In this document: positions 25,836-34,577 of the stretch, one piece after another | Layout: the number at the start of each line of letters is the position of its first letter | Numbering within the stretch: position 1 is the stretch's first letter | Assembly (NCBI RefSeq): GCF_013205055.1 | Contig: NZ_JABMLF010000003.1 | Span: 124,001-188,000 of the forward strand | From: Rathayibacter sp. VKM Ac-2856 | GTDB taxonomy: Bacteria > Actinomycetota > Actinomycetes > Actinomycetales > Microbacteriaceae | Direction: 5' to 3' | Length of the DNA stretch: 64,000 nt | Translations under genes and position numbers: made by a program | Notes under the pieces: model-generated | Seen by the model: only the letters and a program-made list of their open reading frames with translations | Told to the model about the DNA's origin: nothing | The model's database searches: none

Positions 25836-26726
25836 ATGGCGAACCACCGATTCGAGCTGCGATCCGGACGCGGGATCGGCGTGTCCGCCGCCGGCGATCC
25901 GATCGCCGACCGGCTGGTCGTCCTCTGCCATCCCACTCCCGGCGCGGGCGGCTTCGATCCCGACCCGCTGGTCACCGGCCCGTGGGGACTCCATCTGATG
26001 ACCCTCGACCGCCCCGGCTACGGCGCCTCCGACCCGGTCGGACCGGCCGACGGCCGCGTGCAGGACCGCGCTGACGATCTCGCGGAGTACCTGCGCCGCT
26101 CCGAGCGCACCGCCCGCGTCATCGACGGCGCGCGCTTCGGCAGCGTCGGCGTCGTCGGCTGGGGCTCCGGCGGAGTCGTCGCGCTCTCGCTCGCGGCGCG
26201 GCACCCGGACCTGGTCGACCGCCTCGCGATCGTCGGCACGCCCGCGCCGCCGCAGGCCGGCGTGCTGGTGCACTCGACGACGGCGTGGGAGCGGCGCCGG
26301 ACCCTGCTCGGCGAGGACGCCGCGGGGATCGCCGGCACGCTGCCGACGGACGTGCCCGGACTCGACGCGCTCGGGGTCGACCCGGGCGACCCGGTGCTGG
26401 CGAGCCACGGCGGGCTGCGCAACCGCCTCGAGCGGATGCTCGGCGAGGGCTGGCGCCAGGGCCCCACCGGCGCGGCGACCGATCTCGTCGCGCTCCGCGA
26501 CGGCTCCTGGGCCGACGAGCTCGACCGGGTGACGGCCGAGGTCCTGATCGTGAACGGCGACGCCGACCCTGTCGCGGGCACGGAGGACGCGCGGTGGTTC
26601 CGCTCGCACCTGCCCGATGCGCGCTCCGCCACCGTCGACGGCACGGGGCGGCTGGCGCTGGTGCGCGAGTGGCGGCGGATCCTCGACCACGTCGCTCCGC
26701 TCGAGCGCGGAGCGCAGGGCCGATGA
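25836..26726 (+). CDS. Alpha/beta hydrolase
   Basis: The 296-residue protein follows the alpha/beta hydrolase plan: oxyanion region LVVLCHPTPGAGGFDPDPL, LDRPGYGASDPV, nucleophile elbow VGWGSGGVVAL (Ser), and LIVNGDADPVA for the acid. The usual catalytic histidine is not clearly visible; TVDGTGRLALV occupies its place, so activity is uncertain. ATG 25836 follows GGAGGAGAC. The next gene, encoding a DoxX-like protein, overlaps it by ATGA. The substrate is unknown. Confidence 0.82.
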   Translation: MANHRFELRSGRGIGVSAAGDPIADRLVVLCHPTPGAGGFDPDPLVTGPWGLHLMTLDRPGYGASDPVGPADGRVQDRADDLAEYLRRSERTARVIDGARFGSVGVVGWGSGGVVALSLAARHPDLVDRLAIVGTPAPPQAGVLVHSTTAWERRRTLLGEDAAGIAGTLPTDVPGLDALGVDPGDPVLASHGGLRNRLERMLGEGWRQGPTGAATDLVALRDGSWADELDRVTAEVLIVNGDADPVAGTEDARWFRSHLPDARSATVDGTGRLALVREWRRILDHVAPLERGAQGR

Positions 26727-27103
26727 GCCGCCGCCGCACCGCCCGTCCCGGCCCGCTCGGCGCGGGCCCGCTCGTCCTCGTCGGCGCGATGGCCGTCTCC
26801 GGGGTGATCCACCTCGTGCGCCCCGCCGTGTTCGAGCGCGCCGTCCCGCGGGCGATGCCCGGCTCGGCCCGCGGCTGGGTGCTCGTCTCGGGAGTCGCCG
26901 AACTCGCCTGCGCCGCCGCGACGCTCCTGCCCTCCACCCGCCGCGCCGGCGGTCTCGCCTCCGCCGCCCTGATGGCCGGGGTCTTCCCCGCCAACGTGCA
27001 GATGGCGCTCGACGCCCGTCGCCCGCGCACCCGGGCGATCACGCTGCTGCGCCTCCCGCTGCAGATCCCGCTCGTGCTCTGGGGCCTCCAGGCAGCCCGC
27101 TAG
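26723..27103 (+). CDS. DoxX-like small membrane protein
   Basis: The 126-residue product has four hydrophobic helices, with VSGVIHLVRPAVFERAVPRA and VSGVAELACAAATLLPSTRR as in DoxX-like membrane proteins. The family is loosely linked to redox homeostasis. The ATG overlaps the stop of the hydrolase gene, so the two form an operon. Confidence 0.8.
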   Translation: MSRRRTARPGPLGAGPLVLVGAMAVSGVIHLVRPAVFERAVPRAMPGSARGWVLVSGVAELACAAATLLPSTRRAGGLASAALMAGVFPANVQMALDARRPRTRAITLLRLPLQIPLVLWGLQAAR

Positions 27104-27142
27104 GGCGGGCGCAACCCCGAGCGGCACGCGCGAGCGCGCTGC

Positions 27143-27148
27143 TACCGT
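27143..27148 (+). promoter_or_regulatory. -10 box TACCGT for a leaderless transcript
   Basis: TACCGT ends six bases before ATG 27155, with no ribosome binding site. The transcript would cover the small acidic gene and the coupled lipid kinase gene. Confidence 0.4.
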
Positions 27149-27154
27149 CCAGGC

Positions 27155-27367
27155 ATGAGCGACCAGACGGCGGATGATCGCCGAGACCAGCTGACCAGCG
27201 CACCGAAGGCGACGGAGGCCGACGCGGCCCCGCGCATCGACGTGACGACCACCCCCGCGGGCGACACCCGCATTGACATCCGCGACGACGCCGACGTGCG
27301 CCCGGGCCGCGTCGACGCCGACGGGAACGAGCTCGCCGAGCAGGACGAGGACGGCGCCGATGTCTGA
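27155..27367 (+). CDS. Small acidic protein upstream of a lipid kinase
   Basis: The 70-residue product is rich in D, A and T (MSDQTADDRRDQLTS, then RVDADGNELAEQDEDGADV). It has no signal peptide or transmembrane helix. The start follows a TACCGT box at leaderless spacing. The last eight bases overlap the start of the lipid kinase gene (ATGTCTGA), so translation is coupled. The function is unknown. Confidence 0.65.
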   Translation: MSDQTADDRRDQLTSAPKATEADAAPRIDVTTTPAGDTRIDIRDDADVRPGRVDADGNELAEQDEDGADV

Positions 27368-28328
27368 GCTCCGTCGCGCCGCCGTCGTCTACAACCCCGT
27401 CAAGGTCGACCTCGAGGCCGTGAAGGCCGCCGTCGCCCGCGCCGAGGAGGCGGCGGGCTGGGACGAAACCCTGTGGTTCGAGACCTCGGTCGAGGACCCG
27501 GGAGCCGGCCAGACCCGCGAGGCCCTCGAGCAAGGCGTCGACATGGTGATCGCGGCGGGCGGCGACGGCACCGTGCGCGTGGTCGCCGAGGCGCTGCAGG
27601 ACTCGAAGGCCTCGCTCGCCCTGCTGCCCTCGGGCACCGGCAACCTGCTCGCCCGCAACCTGAACCTCACGCTCGACGACATCGACAACGCGCTGACCGT
27701 CGCCTTCTCGGGCCGGGACCGCGCGATCGACATCGGCGTGATCGACATCGAGACGTCGAAGGGCCGCGACCGCCGCTCCTACGTCGTGATGGCGGGCCTG
27801 GGCATCGACGCGAAGATGCTCGCGAACACGGACGACGACCTCAAGAAGCGCGCCGGCTGGCTCGCCTACGTCGACGCACTGCGGAAGGCCCTGCTGGACA
27901 AGAACCAGCTCGAGTTCCGCTACTCCCTGAACGGCGCGAAGACCCGCAAGGTGCGCGCGCACACGATCATCGTCGGCAACTGCGGCGCCCTGCCCGCGAA
28001 CATCCTGCTGCTGCCGGACGCCGCGGTCGACGACGGCGAGTTCGACATCGTGCTGCTGCGCCCGGAGGGCTTCTTCGGCTGGGTGCAGATCATCTTCAAG
28101 GTGGTCTGGGAGAACGGAGTGCTGCGCCGCAGCGGCGTGGTCGGCAAGAAGCTGATGGGCCTCACCAAGGAGGTCTCGGCGCTGCGCTACGTGAAGGGCC
28201 ACGAGCTGGTCGTGCGGCTCGAGCGGCCGCAGGAGATCGAGCTGGACGGCGACCCGTTCGGCTCCACCTCGGCGTTCCGCACCTGGATCGAGCCGGGCGG
28301 GCTGACGGTCCGGGTGCCCGCCGCCTGA
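27360..28328 (+). CDS. Diacylglycerol kinase family lipid kinase
   Basis: The 322-residue product has the catalytic domain of diacylglycerol/sphingosine kinases: RRAAVVYNPVKVDL at the start, the nucleotide motif AAGGDGTVR (GGDGT at residues 67-71), PSGTGNLLARNL, and later ELDGDPFG. These enzymes phosphorylate lipid hydroxyls at the membrane, for example recycling diacylglycerol into phospholipid synthesis. ATG 27360 overlaps the preceding acidic gene. The exact lipid is not known. Confidence 0.92.
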   Translation: MSELRRAAVVYNPVKVDLEAVKAAVARAEEAAGWDETLWFETSVEDPGAGQTREALEQGVDMVIAAGGDGTVRVVAEALQDSKASLALLPSGTGNLLARNLNLTLDDIDNALTVAFSGRDRAIDIGVIDIETSKGRDRRSYVVMAGLGIDAKMLANTDDDLKKRAGWLAYVDALRKALLDKNQLEFRYSLNGAKTRKVRAHTIIVGNCGALPANILLLPDAAVDDGEFDIVLLRPEGFFGWVQIIFKVVWENGVLRRSGVVGKKLMGLTKEVSALRYVKGHELVVRLERPQEIELDGDPFGSTSAFRTWIEPGGLTVRVPAA

Positions 28329-28696
28329 TCCGGCGGCGGCGATCCGGCGGCTGCGATCCGGCGGTCCATGCCGGAGGGCACGGGCCCGCCGCCCGGTCGG
28401 GAGGCGGCGGGCGACGGCGAGCGCGGCTGCGGCGCGAGTTCGGGTCTCGCACCCCATGCACGTGCATGGACATGGCGACCCTAGTGCGGATTCCGTCGCG
28501 GAGGCAACGGAACGAGCGGAAGAAGGCCGTTTCCCGTTCGGAAACAGGCGATTCTGCTCAGCCCGCCGCGCCGAACGCGACGGATTCCGCATCCCGCTCG
28601 CCGGTCCGCCACCGCCGAGGGCCGCCCCGCCCCGGGCGCGGCCCGCGGCCGTCAAGCGGGAGAACCGGACCGCGTCCCTCCACTACGGTTCCCCCC
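28329..28696. other. Intergenic region with short direct repeats and a 16-bp palindrome
   Basis: Just after the lipid kinase stop there are three copies of GATCCGGCGGC with minor variation (28327-28365). A perfect palindrome, CCATGCACGTGCATGG, lies at 28453-28468. A TACGGT box at 28684-28689, seven bases before ATG 28697, is the likely -10 of the AI-2E gene. No credible gene is seen. Confidence 0.6.
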
Positions 28697-29848
28697 ATGG
28701 GCTTCTTCGACCGCAACGTCCCCCCGGCGACTCCTCGGGCGACTCCTCCGGCCACTCCCCCGACCGAGCGCCGGCCGACGGTGTGGTCCGACGGGCTCGG
28801 GCGCTTCGCCCTCCGCTGCCTCCAGGTCCTCGTCGTCCTGGCGCTCGCGGCGGTCCTCGTCTTCGCGCTGACCCAGCTCACGCTGGTGCTGATCCCGGTG
28901 CTGATCGCGATCATCCTGGCCTCCGCGATCCACCCGCTGCTCGCCTGGATGCGCCGGAAGGGCGTGCCGTCGATCCTCGCGACCTGGATCGCGCTGATCG
29001 GGCTGCTGGCGATCCTCGGCGCGATCGGCTGGCTGATCACCGTCGCCGTCCGCAACCAGTGGGACGAGCTGGTCAGCAGCGCCTCCGACGGCATCGCGTC
29101 GCTGCAGGACTACGTGCAGCACCTGCCGTTCCAGATCGACGAGCAGCAGATCGAGGACGCCCGCCAGAGCGTGGTCGACTTCCTCACCTCGAGCTCCTTC
29201 GGCTCCGGCGCCCTCGCCGGGGCGGCCGCCGCCGCGAACTTCGTCACCGGCCTGGTGCTGATGATCGTCGTCCTCTTCTTCTTCATGAAGGACGGCCCGA
29301 AGATCTGGGAGTTCCTGCTCCGCCCCTTCACCGGCTCGAGCTACGACCGCGCCAAGCGGGTCGGCGGCAAGACCGTCGACGTCCTCGGCGGCTACATCCG
29401 CGGCACGGCGACCGTCGCCGCGGTCGACGCGATCGGCATCGGCATCGCCCTGGCGATCCTGCAGGTCCCGCTGGCCCTGCCGCTCGCGGTGATCGTCTTC
29501 CTCACCGCCTTCATCCCGATCGTGGGAGCGACGGCCGCCGGCATCCTCGCCGCGCTCGTCGCCCTGGTCGCGAACGGGCCGCTGGCCGCGCTGATCGTGA
29601 TCATCGTCGTCATCGCGGTGAACCAGCTCGAGGGCAACTTCCTCCAGCCGGTCGTGATGGCCCGCTCGCTCAAGCTGCACCCGCTGATCGTGCTGATCGC
29701 CCTGACCATCGGCACCGTGCTCGCGGGCATCGTCGGCGCCGTGCTGGCCGTGCCGATCGCCGCCGTGGCGTGGGGCATCGTCTCCGTCTGGAACGGCCCC
29801 GACCGCCCGGCCGAGCCCGCGCGCCAGAAGCGCGACGAGAGCGTCTGA
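28697..29848 (+). CDS. AI-2E family transporter (second copy)
   Basis: The 383-residue membrane protein has a Pro/Thr-rich N-terminus, a first hairpin (LVLIPVLIAIILASAIHPLL), a soluble middle and the family core VDAIGIGIALAILQVPLALP and VIAVNQLEGNFLQPVVMARS. It belongs to the same family as the protein encoded at 2647-3825, but the two are diverged rather than recent duplicates. ATG 28697 has TACGGT at leaderless distance and no Shine-Dalgarno sequence. The substrate is unknown. Confidence 0.9.
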   Translation: MGFFDRNVPPATPRATPPATPPTERRPTVWSDGLGRFALRCLQVLVVLALAAVLVFALTQLTLVLIPVLIAIILASAIHPLLAWMRRKGVPSILATWIALIGLLAILGAIGWLITVAVRNQWDELVSSASDGIASLQDYVQHLPFQIDEQQIEDARQSVVDFLTSSSFGSGALAGAAAAANFVTGLVLMIVVLFFFMKDGPKIWEFLLRPFTGSSYDRAKRVGGKTVDVLGGYIRGTATVAAVDAIGIGIALAILQVPLALPLAVIVFLTAFIPIVGATAAGILAALVALVANGPLAALIVIIVVIAVNQLEGNFLQPVVMARSLKLHPLIVLIALTIGTVLAGIVGAVLAVPIAAVAWGIVSVWNGPDRPAEPARQKRDESV

Positions 29849-29885
29849 CGCCGACCGCTCCGCCCACGGGATCGTCGGGCCGCGC

Positions 29886-30569
29886 CTAGGGCGCGCGCCC
29901 GATGATCCCGTCGCGCATCGCCTGGCGGCGCAGCGCGATCTTGGTGCTCACCCCGACGCCCTCGGCGCGGTACTTCGCCCGCGCGTTCCGGAGCGAGCTG
30001 CGCGCGGCGTCCTGGGTGATGCCGAGCTCGGTCGCCACCTGCTTCAGCGACAGGCCCTCCACGAAGAGGCCGACGATCCGCCGCTCGCGGGCCGTCAACG
30101 GACCCGCGCCGCCGCCGCCGAGCAGCGCCCGCGTCTGCGGCGTGAGGAAGCACTCGCCGCGCGCCGCCGAGCGGATCGCCTCGAGGATCACCTCGGTCCG
30201 CTCGCTCTTGACCAGGTAGCCGAGCGCGCCCGCCTCCAGCGCCCCCGCGACGGTCTCCGCCTGCGAGTGCGTGCTGATGATGATCGGCGCGGCCCCCGCC
30301 GCCGTGATCGTGCGGATCTTCATCGCGAGGTCGAGGTCGTCGCCGAGGTCGATGTCGAGCAGCACCACATCGGTCGGGAAGCGCGGGTGCGCGAGCAGCG
30401 CCGTCCAGCTCGAGGCCGTCGCGACGACGCGGATGTCGGAGCCGGAGCGGTTGATCCACTCGGTCAGGGCGCTCAGCAGGATCGGGTGGTCGTCGAGGAT
30501 GGCGAGCGCGATCCCGGGCGCCTCCGCCGCGACCCCCGGCGTCCCGATCGTGCCGTCGGGGGCGCTCAC
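29886..30569 (-). CDS. NarL/LuxR family response regulator
   Basis: The 227-residue regulator has a receiver domain (LAILDDHPILLSAL, phosphoacceptor in VVLLDIDLGDD, Lys in YLVKSER). Its LuxR-type DNA-binding domain reads LTARERRIVGLFVEGLSLKQ, followed by VATELGITQDAARSSLRNA. The GTG start at 30569 overlaps the stop of the upstream membrane protein gene (GTGA). It is the last gene of a three-gene operon with a membrane protein and a sensor kinase, and is presumably phosphorylated by that kinase. Confidence 0.9.
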   Translation of the reverse strand: MSAPDGTIGTPGVAAEAPGIALAILDDHPILLSALTEWINRSGSDIRVVATASSWTALLAHPRFPTDVVLLDIDLGDDLDLAMKIRTITAAGAAPIIISTHSQAETVAGALEAGALGYLVKSERTEVILEAIRSAARGECFLTPQTRALLGGGGAGPLTARERRIVGLFVEGLSLKQVATELGITQDAARSSLRNARAKYRAEGVGVSTKIALRRQAMRDGIIGRAP

Positions 30570-31789
30570 GCCGGCCTCCCCGGAGCGCGGTGCTCGAGCT
30601 CGATCGTCGTGCCCGCGCCCTCCGGCGAGGCGTGGTGCGCGCCGATCTCGCCGAGGATCCCCCACACCGCCGGATCGACGTCGCGCGGACGCAGGCCCGG
30701 CGCGCGGAGGACGATCCGCATCGGCGCCGCCGGCAACGGCGCCGGCTCCAGCTCGAGCTCGATCGGCGGACGGCCGGCGCCCGCCTGGGTGGTCAGCAGC
30801 CAGAGGGCCGAGAGCAGTCGCGAGCGGTCGGGCGGAGCGAGGGCCGCGGCTGCACCGCGCGGGTCCCGGAGGAGGACCGCCCCGGACAGCAGCGCCGACT
30901 CCTCCACCGCGATCCGGAGCCAGGTGCGGTCGTGGCTGCGGGCCAGCACCTCGCGCAGGCGGTCGCCGAGCACGCGGGCGCGCTCCGCCAGCTCGGCGTC
31001 GGGGACGGCGTCGCGGTCGACGACCTCCTCGAGCAGCTCCGCGATCTCCGCGTCGACGCGGGCGAGCTCGGAGGCGGCGAGCCCGCCGGGCCCGCTCCCC
31101 GGCCCGTCGACCACGCTCTCCGCGACGGTGCGGTCGAGCCCGCGGTGCACGTGCCGCTGCAGCGCGGAGAGGAGGGACGCGTAGACGCCCACCGGTGTCG
31201 TGGCGAGCAGCACGTTGCCGACCGCGATGCTCGACCCCTCGCCGGTGAGCACGGCGTGGCCGAGCAGTCCGAGCAGGCCGAGTCCGACGAGCACGGAGAT
31301 CGCCGTGGTGCTGCGCGACGGCGGCTGGAAGCCGAGCAGCGCGACCACCGTGGCGCCGACGCCGATGCAGACGGTCGGGTAGTAGAGGGGCGCGGGCGCC
31401 GGGAGCGCGTAGTCGGCGAACTCCAGCACCATCGCCGCGGCGTCCACGACGAGCACCCCGGTGAACACGCCCCGCGGCAGGTCGCCGTGCCGGGTCACCA
31501 CGACGACGACCCCGACCGCGAGCGCCACCAGCACCATCGCCCAGGACAGGCCGGAGAGCCAGGTCGCGGACCGGTCGTTCAGCGCCCAGAGGAAGGACGC
31601 GAGCCCTCGGACGACCAGTGCCGCGGTGATCGCGAGGAAGCCGACGGCGAGGTAGCTCGCGGTCAGGCGGTTGGTGCGGGTGATCCGCTGGCGGACCGAG
31701 TCGAGCGTGCGCGGACCCTGCCCGGCGGCGCGGACCAGCTCGACGAGCGTCCCCTCGCCGGAGCGGCCGGTCCTCGCGGGGGCGGTCAT
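30566..31789 (-). CDS. Membrane protein inserted in a two-component operon, function unknown
   Basis: The 407-residue protein has about six hydrophobic helices (from LTASYLAVGFLAITAALVVR to VGNVLLATTPVGVYASLL), then a cytoplasmic helical region of about 200 residues including LARVDAEIAELLEEVVDRDA. The end, PAVWGILGEIGAHHASPEGA then GTTIELEH, recalls the last strand of a histidine-kinase ATPase domain, but no H-box, N-box or glycine motif is visible. It may be a degenerate kinase or a signalling partner. Start and stop overlap both neighbours (ATGA and GTGA), so all three genes are tightly coupled. Confidence 0.78.
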   Translation of the reverse strand: MTAPARTGRSGEGTLVELVRAAGQGPRTLDSVRQRITRTNRLTASYLAVGFLAITAALVVRGLASFLWALNDRSATWLSGLSWAMVLVALAVGVVVVVTRHGDLPRGVFTGVLVVDAAAMVLEFADYALPAPAPLYYPTVCIGVGATVVALLGFQPPSRSTTAISVLVGLGLLGLLGHAVLTGEGSSIAVGNVLLATTPVGVYASLLSALQRHVHRGLDRTVAESVVDGPGSGPGGLAASELARVDAEIAELLEEVVDRDAVPDAELAERARVLGDRLREVLARSHDRTWLRIAVEESALLSGAVLLRDPRGAAAALAPPDRSRLLSALWLLTTQAGAGRPPIELELEPAPLPAAPMRIVLRAPGLRPRDVDPAVWGILGEIGAHHASPEGAGTTIELEHRAPGRPA

Positions 31790-33078
31790 CGCGGCACGCT
31801 CAGCAGGACGGTCGTGCCGGCGCCGATCGCGGAGAAGATCCGGACCGTGCCGCCGACGGTCTCGATCCGCCCGACGACCGATTGCGCGAGCCCGAGCCGC
31901 GACGTGGGCACGGCGGCGGGGTCGAAGCCGCGACCGGCGTCCGAGACGGTCAGCCGGACCGTGTCGGCGCCCTGATCGAGCGTGATGTGCGCGGTCGTGG
32001 CACCGGAGTGGCGCCGCACGTTCTCGAGGCACTCGCCGGCCGCCCGCGCGAGGGCGTCGAGGGCGGGGCCGTCGAGCGGAGGAAGGGAGTCGTCGCCGCC
32101 GGGGTCGGAGACGCCGGCGTGCCAGCGCACCGCGACGCCGAGCGCCTCGGCGCGGCGGCCGACCTCGAGGAGGACCGGGGGCACCACGGCGACCTCCCCG
32201 GAGACGACCGGGTCGGGTCCGGATCCGTGCTCGGGCTCCGCTTCGGGCCGGTCGCCGGGCTCGGAGTGCTCCAGACGGCGCAGCAGGGCGAGGTCGGCCG
32301 CCGCCTGGGCGCGCAGCGTCGTCGCGGGCACGCCCTCGCCGCGGTGCGCCACGAGGGTCAGCGTGGCGAGGATCGTGTCGTGCATCAGCCGGGCCTCCCG
32401 GCGGCGCCGCGCCTCGCTCTCGCTGGAGCGGCGCTCGGCGGCGTGCGCGGTCCGCAGGCGGGCGGTGCCCGCGCGAGCCCGCGCGACGCTGGACGCCAGC
32501 CAGCGGGCGCCGATGACGGCGATGACCCAGCAGACCACGACGGAGAGGCCGACGAACAGCGACCGGCCCGACCCGAGGGTCGCCGCCATGCCGAGCAGGA
32601 GCGCCGGCACGCCCGCGAGCACGGCGGCCCCGATCAGACGCCGGGACGAGCCGATCGCGAGCAGCCCGGCGGGCAGGGCCATCGAGGCGAGCATCGTCAC
32701 GCAGCTGAGCACGGTGCGGTCGCCGTCCTGGACTCCGGGGCCGAGGAACGCCGCGAGCGCGGCGAAGCCCAGCACCAGACCGGCGATCACGGCCCGCGCA
32801 CCGCCCGGGCCGGCGCGGAGCGAGGAGAGCTGGATCGCGGCGCTCACGACGAGCAGGAGCGCGCTCGGCAGCACGGCGGTCAGCCCGGTCGGGGCGAGCA
32901 GTGCCAGGTGCAGGGCCGACGCGCCGGCGAACACGCCGCCGGCCCGCCGCGCGCAGGCGATGCCGACCTCGATCTGCTCGCGGCGCAGCTCGAGCGCGTC
33001 GGCGACGCTGATCGCGACGTCAGGAGTCTGCGCGCTCGGGGTCCGGGCGCCCGGAGTCTCGGCACTCGGCAGCAGCAT
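31786..33078 (-). CDS. NarL-type sensor histidine kinase
   Basis: The product has about six hydrophobic helices, then a coiled region and the HisKA_3-type H-box RLMHDTILATL, followed by an ATPase domain with ECLENVRRHSG (N box), SDAGRGFDP (G1) and GAGTTVLLSV at the end. This is the kinase family that pairs with NarL/LuxR regulators, as found two genes downstream. ATG 33078 has GCGAGG upstream; an in-frame ATG at 33126 lacks a ribosome binding site. The stimulus is unknown. Confidence 0.88.
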   Translation of the reverse strand: MLLPSAETPGARTPSAQTPDVAISVADALELRREQIEVGIACARRAGGVFAGASALHLALLAPTGLTAVLPSALLLVVSAAIQLSSLRAGPGGARAVIAGLVLGFAALAAFLGPGVQDGDRTVLSCVTMLASMALPAGLLAIGSSRRLIGAAVLAGVPALLLGMAATLGSGRSLFVGLSVVVCWVIAVIGARWLASSVARARAGTARLRTAHAAERRSSESEARRRREARLMHDTILATLTLVAHRGEGVPATTLRAQAAADLALLRRLEHSEPGDRPEAEPEHGSGPDPVVSGEVAVVPPVLLEVGRRAEALGVAVRWHAGVSDPGGDDSLPPLDGPALDALARAAGECLENVRRHSGATTAHITLDQGADTVRLTVSDAGRGFDPAAVPTSRLGLAQSVVGRIETVGGTVRIFSAIGAGTTVLLSVPR

Positions 33079-33605
33079 CGGCACCTCGCCCTGGCGGCGG
33101 TGCGCGGGCCGCACCGGTGGATGCATCGTGGCACAGGGCGGCCCGCTCCGAGACGTTCCGCGCAGCGCAGTCGCGCTCGGGCGCTCCTCTCCCGTAGAGT
33201 GGGGTCATCTCCTGGGCGATCGCCCGAATTCCATGGCTGAGAAGTCGCACGACGACGAAGAGATTCAGCCCCTGATAGAGACCGCATCGACCGAGTGCAT
33301 CGCCCTCGGTCAGCCGGTTCGAACGCCCGCCTCATCCGCGGGTACCGCCCTTCACAGGACGCCGCGGAAGCCGTGCCGTTCCTCGTTCGACCCCCGCCTC
33401 ACCGATACTCTCGGCGAGCGGGACGTTCTCCCCCGCGCAGACGCACTCCCCACGAGGAGCCGCGCTCTCCGCCCCTGATACGACCCGGATCGACCGGCCG
33501 ACGCGTGTTTCACCCGCAGCGGACGAGCGGAACGGGTACCGCACAGCTGTGCGACATCTAACGACGACCGCTCGCGCGGGCGTCACCATCACGTAAGGAA
33601 AAGAA
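33079..33605. other. Long intergenic region upstream of the cold-shock gene
   Basis: The region holds a TAGAGT box (33194-33199), a perfect palindrome GGGCGATCGCCC (33216-33227), and an 81-codon frame from ATG 33233 to 33478 that lacks a ribosome binding site and a convincing composition. The 3' part just before the cold-shock gene has an AAGGAAAAG site. A long, structured 5' untranslated leader for the cold-shock gene is plausible, since such leaders are common in the family. Confidence 0.5.
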
Positions 33606-33815
33606 ATGCCTACTGGCACCGTTAAGTGGTTCAACTCCGAAAAGGGCTTCGGCTTCATCGCTCCCGACGACGGAGGCGCCGACGTGTTCGCGCACTTCTC
33701 CGCCATCGCCAAGGAGGGCTACCGCGAGCTCGTCGAGAACCAGCACGTCGAGTACGACGTCGAGCAGGGCCGCAAGGGCCCGCAGGCCGCGAACATCCGC
33801 GGCGTCGGCGAGTAA
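33606..33815 (+). CDS. cspA: Cold-shock protein, CspA family
   Basis: The 69-residue protein is a complete cold-shock domain with RNP1 [11 protein letters not shown]2 VFAHFSAI and the [11 protein letters not shown] start. It binds single-stranded RNA and DNA and melts RNA structure. A strong AAGGAAAAGAA site precedes the ATG. The unusually long upstream gap suggests an untranslated leader that could sense temperature. A GC-rich hairpin follows the stop. Confidence 0.95.
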   Translation: MPTGTVKWFNSEKGFGFIAPDDGGADVFAHFSAIAKEGYRELVENQHVEYDVEQGRKGPQAANIRGVGE

Positions 33816-33837
33816 TCTCCGACCTTCTGCGTCAGCG

Positions 33838-33882
33838 AGCGCCCCGTCCCCCGCGATCCTCGGATCCGGTGGGCGGGGCGTT
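33838..33882 (+). terminator. GC-rich hairpin after the cold-shock gene
   Basis: CGCCCCGTCCCCC can pair imperfectly with GGTGGGCGGGGCG across a loop of about 16 bases, followed by TTCGCCGTTCC. It is the likely terminator, although the T-run is weak. Confidence 0.5.
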
Positions 33883-33924
33883 CGCCGTTCCCGGGCGCTG
33901 ATCCACCGGGCCCGGCCTCGGCGG

Positions 33925-33930
33925 TATCCT
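33925..33930 (+). promoter_or_regulatory. -10 box TATCCT for a leaderless transcript
   Basis: TATCCT ends seven bases before ATG 33938, with no ribosome binding site. Confidence 0.4.
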
Positions 33931-33937
33931 CGCCTCC

Positions 33938-34246
33938 ATGGGACGACTGATCTACGGGCCGCAGTCACTCGAGATCGACTTCGACGATCGACTGCTCGCC
34001 CACCTCAAGGTGGCCATGTTCGCGAAGATGCGGCGGAACGAATCCTTCAGCCTCTCCTGGAGCGAACCGGAGTCGAGCGGCTACGGCCGCAGCTCCGTCT
34101 GGGTCCACCCGACGACACCGCTGCACTTCCGCTTCCACGGCGGCCGGCGGCCGGCGCTGAACCGCGTCTGGATCGATGAGCTGATCGCGCACGCGAACGG
34201 GACCGGCGAGATGGTGCTGACGCCGGAGCCGGACGAGCGCGACTGA
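33938..34246 (+). CDS. Small conserved actinobacterial protein (DUF7882-like)
   Basis: The 102-residue protein begins MGRLIYGPQSLEIDFDDRLL and contains RRNESFSLSW and SVWVHPTTPLHFRFHG. It resembles a small Microbacteriaceae family often mislabelled as an ATP-dependent DNA ligase and classed as DUF7882. No ligase motif is present. The function is unknown. It has a TATCCT box at leaderless spacing, and a repeat cluster follows its stop. Confidence 0.75.
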   Translation: MGRLIYGPQSLEIDFDDRLLAHLKVAMFAKMRRNESFSLSWSEPESSGYGRSSVWVHPTTPLHFRFHGGRRPALNRVWIDELIAHANGTGEMVLTPEPDERD

Positions 34247-34254
34247 GGGGGCTC

Positions 34255-34566
34255 GATCAGCGTCGGTCTCGATACGCCCCTTCAGGGCTACTCGACCAGC
34301 ATGGCGGGGGTGCTGCGCGGCAGCTCGATCAGCGTCGGTCTCGATACGCCCCTTCGGGGCTACTCGACCAGCATGTTCTCGCCGCTCCGCGCGATCCGCG
34401 GCAGCGCCACGGTGATCGAGCAGCCCTCGCAGACGGCGCACACCATGCTGATCGAGCAGCCCTCGCAGACGGCGCGCACCATGCTGATCGAGTAGCCCTC
34501 GCAGAGGGCGTATCGAGATCGGCCGCACCATGCCCTCGCAGAGGGCGTATCGAGATCCGGCGGGGC
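34255..34566. repeat. Dispersed palindromic repeat cluster 2
   Basis: Two forward copies (about 34264-34301 and 34337-34375: GGTCTCGATACGCCCCTTC, GGGGCTACTCGACCAGCATG) are followed by three to four inverted copies (about 34411-34557: GCTGATCGAGCAGCCCTCGC, GAGGGCGTATCGAGATC) in partial tandem. The cluster fills the whole gap between two genes whose 3' ends face each other. No gene is present. Confidence 0.88.
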
Positions 34567-34577
34567 CGGCGGGCCGC

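Noticed and set aside
33233-33478. An 81-codon frame upstream of the cold-shock gene
   Set aside because: There is no ribosome binding site, no conserved motif and an unstable composition. It is more likely leader or promoter DNA.
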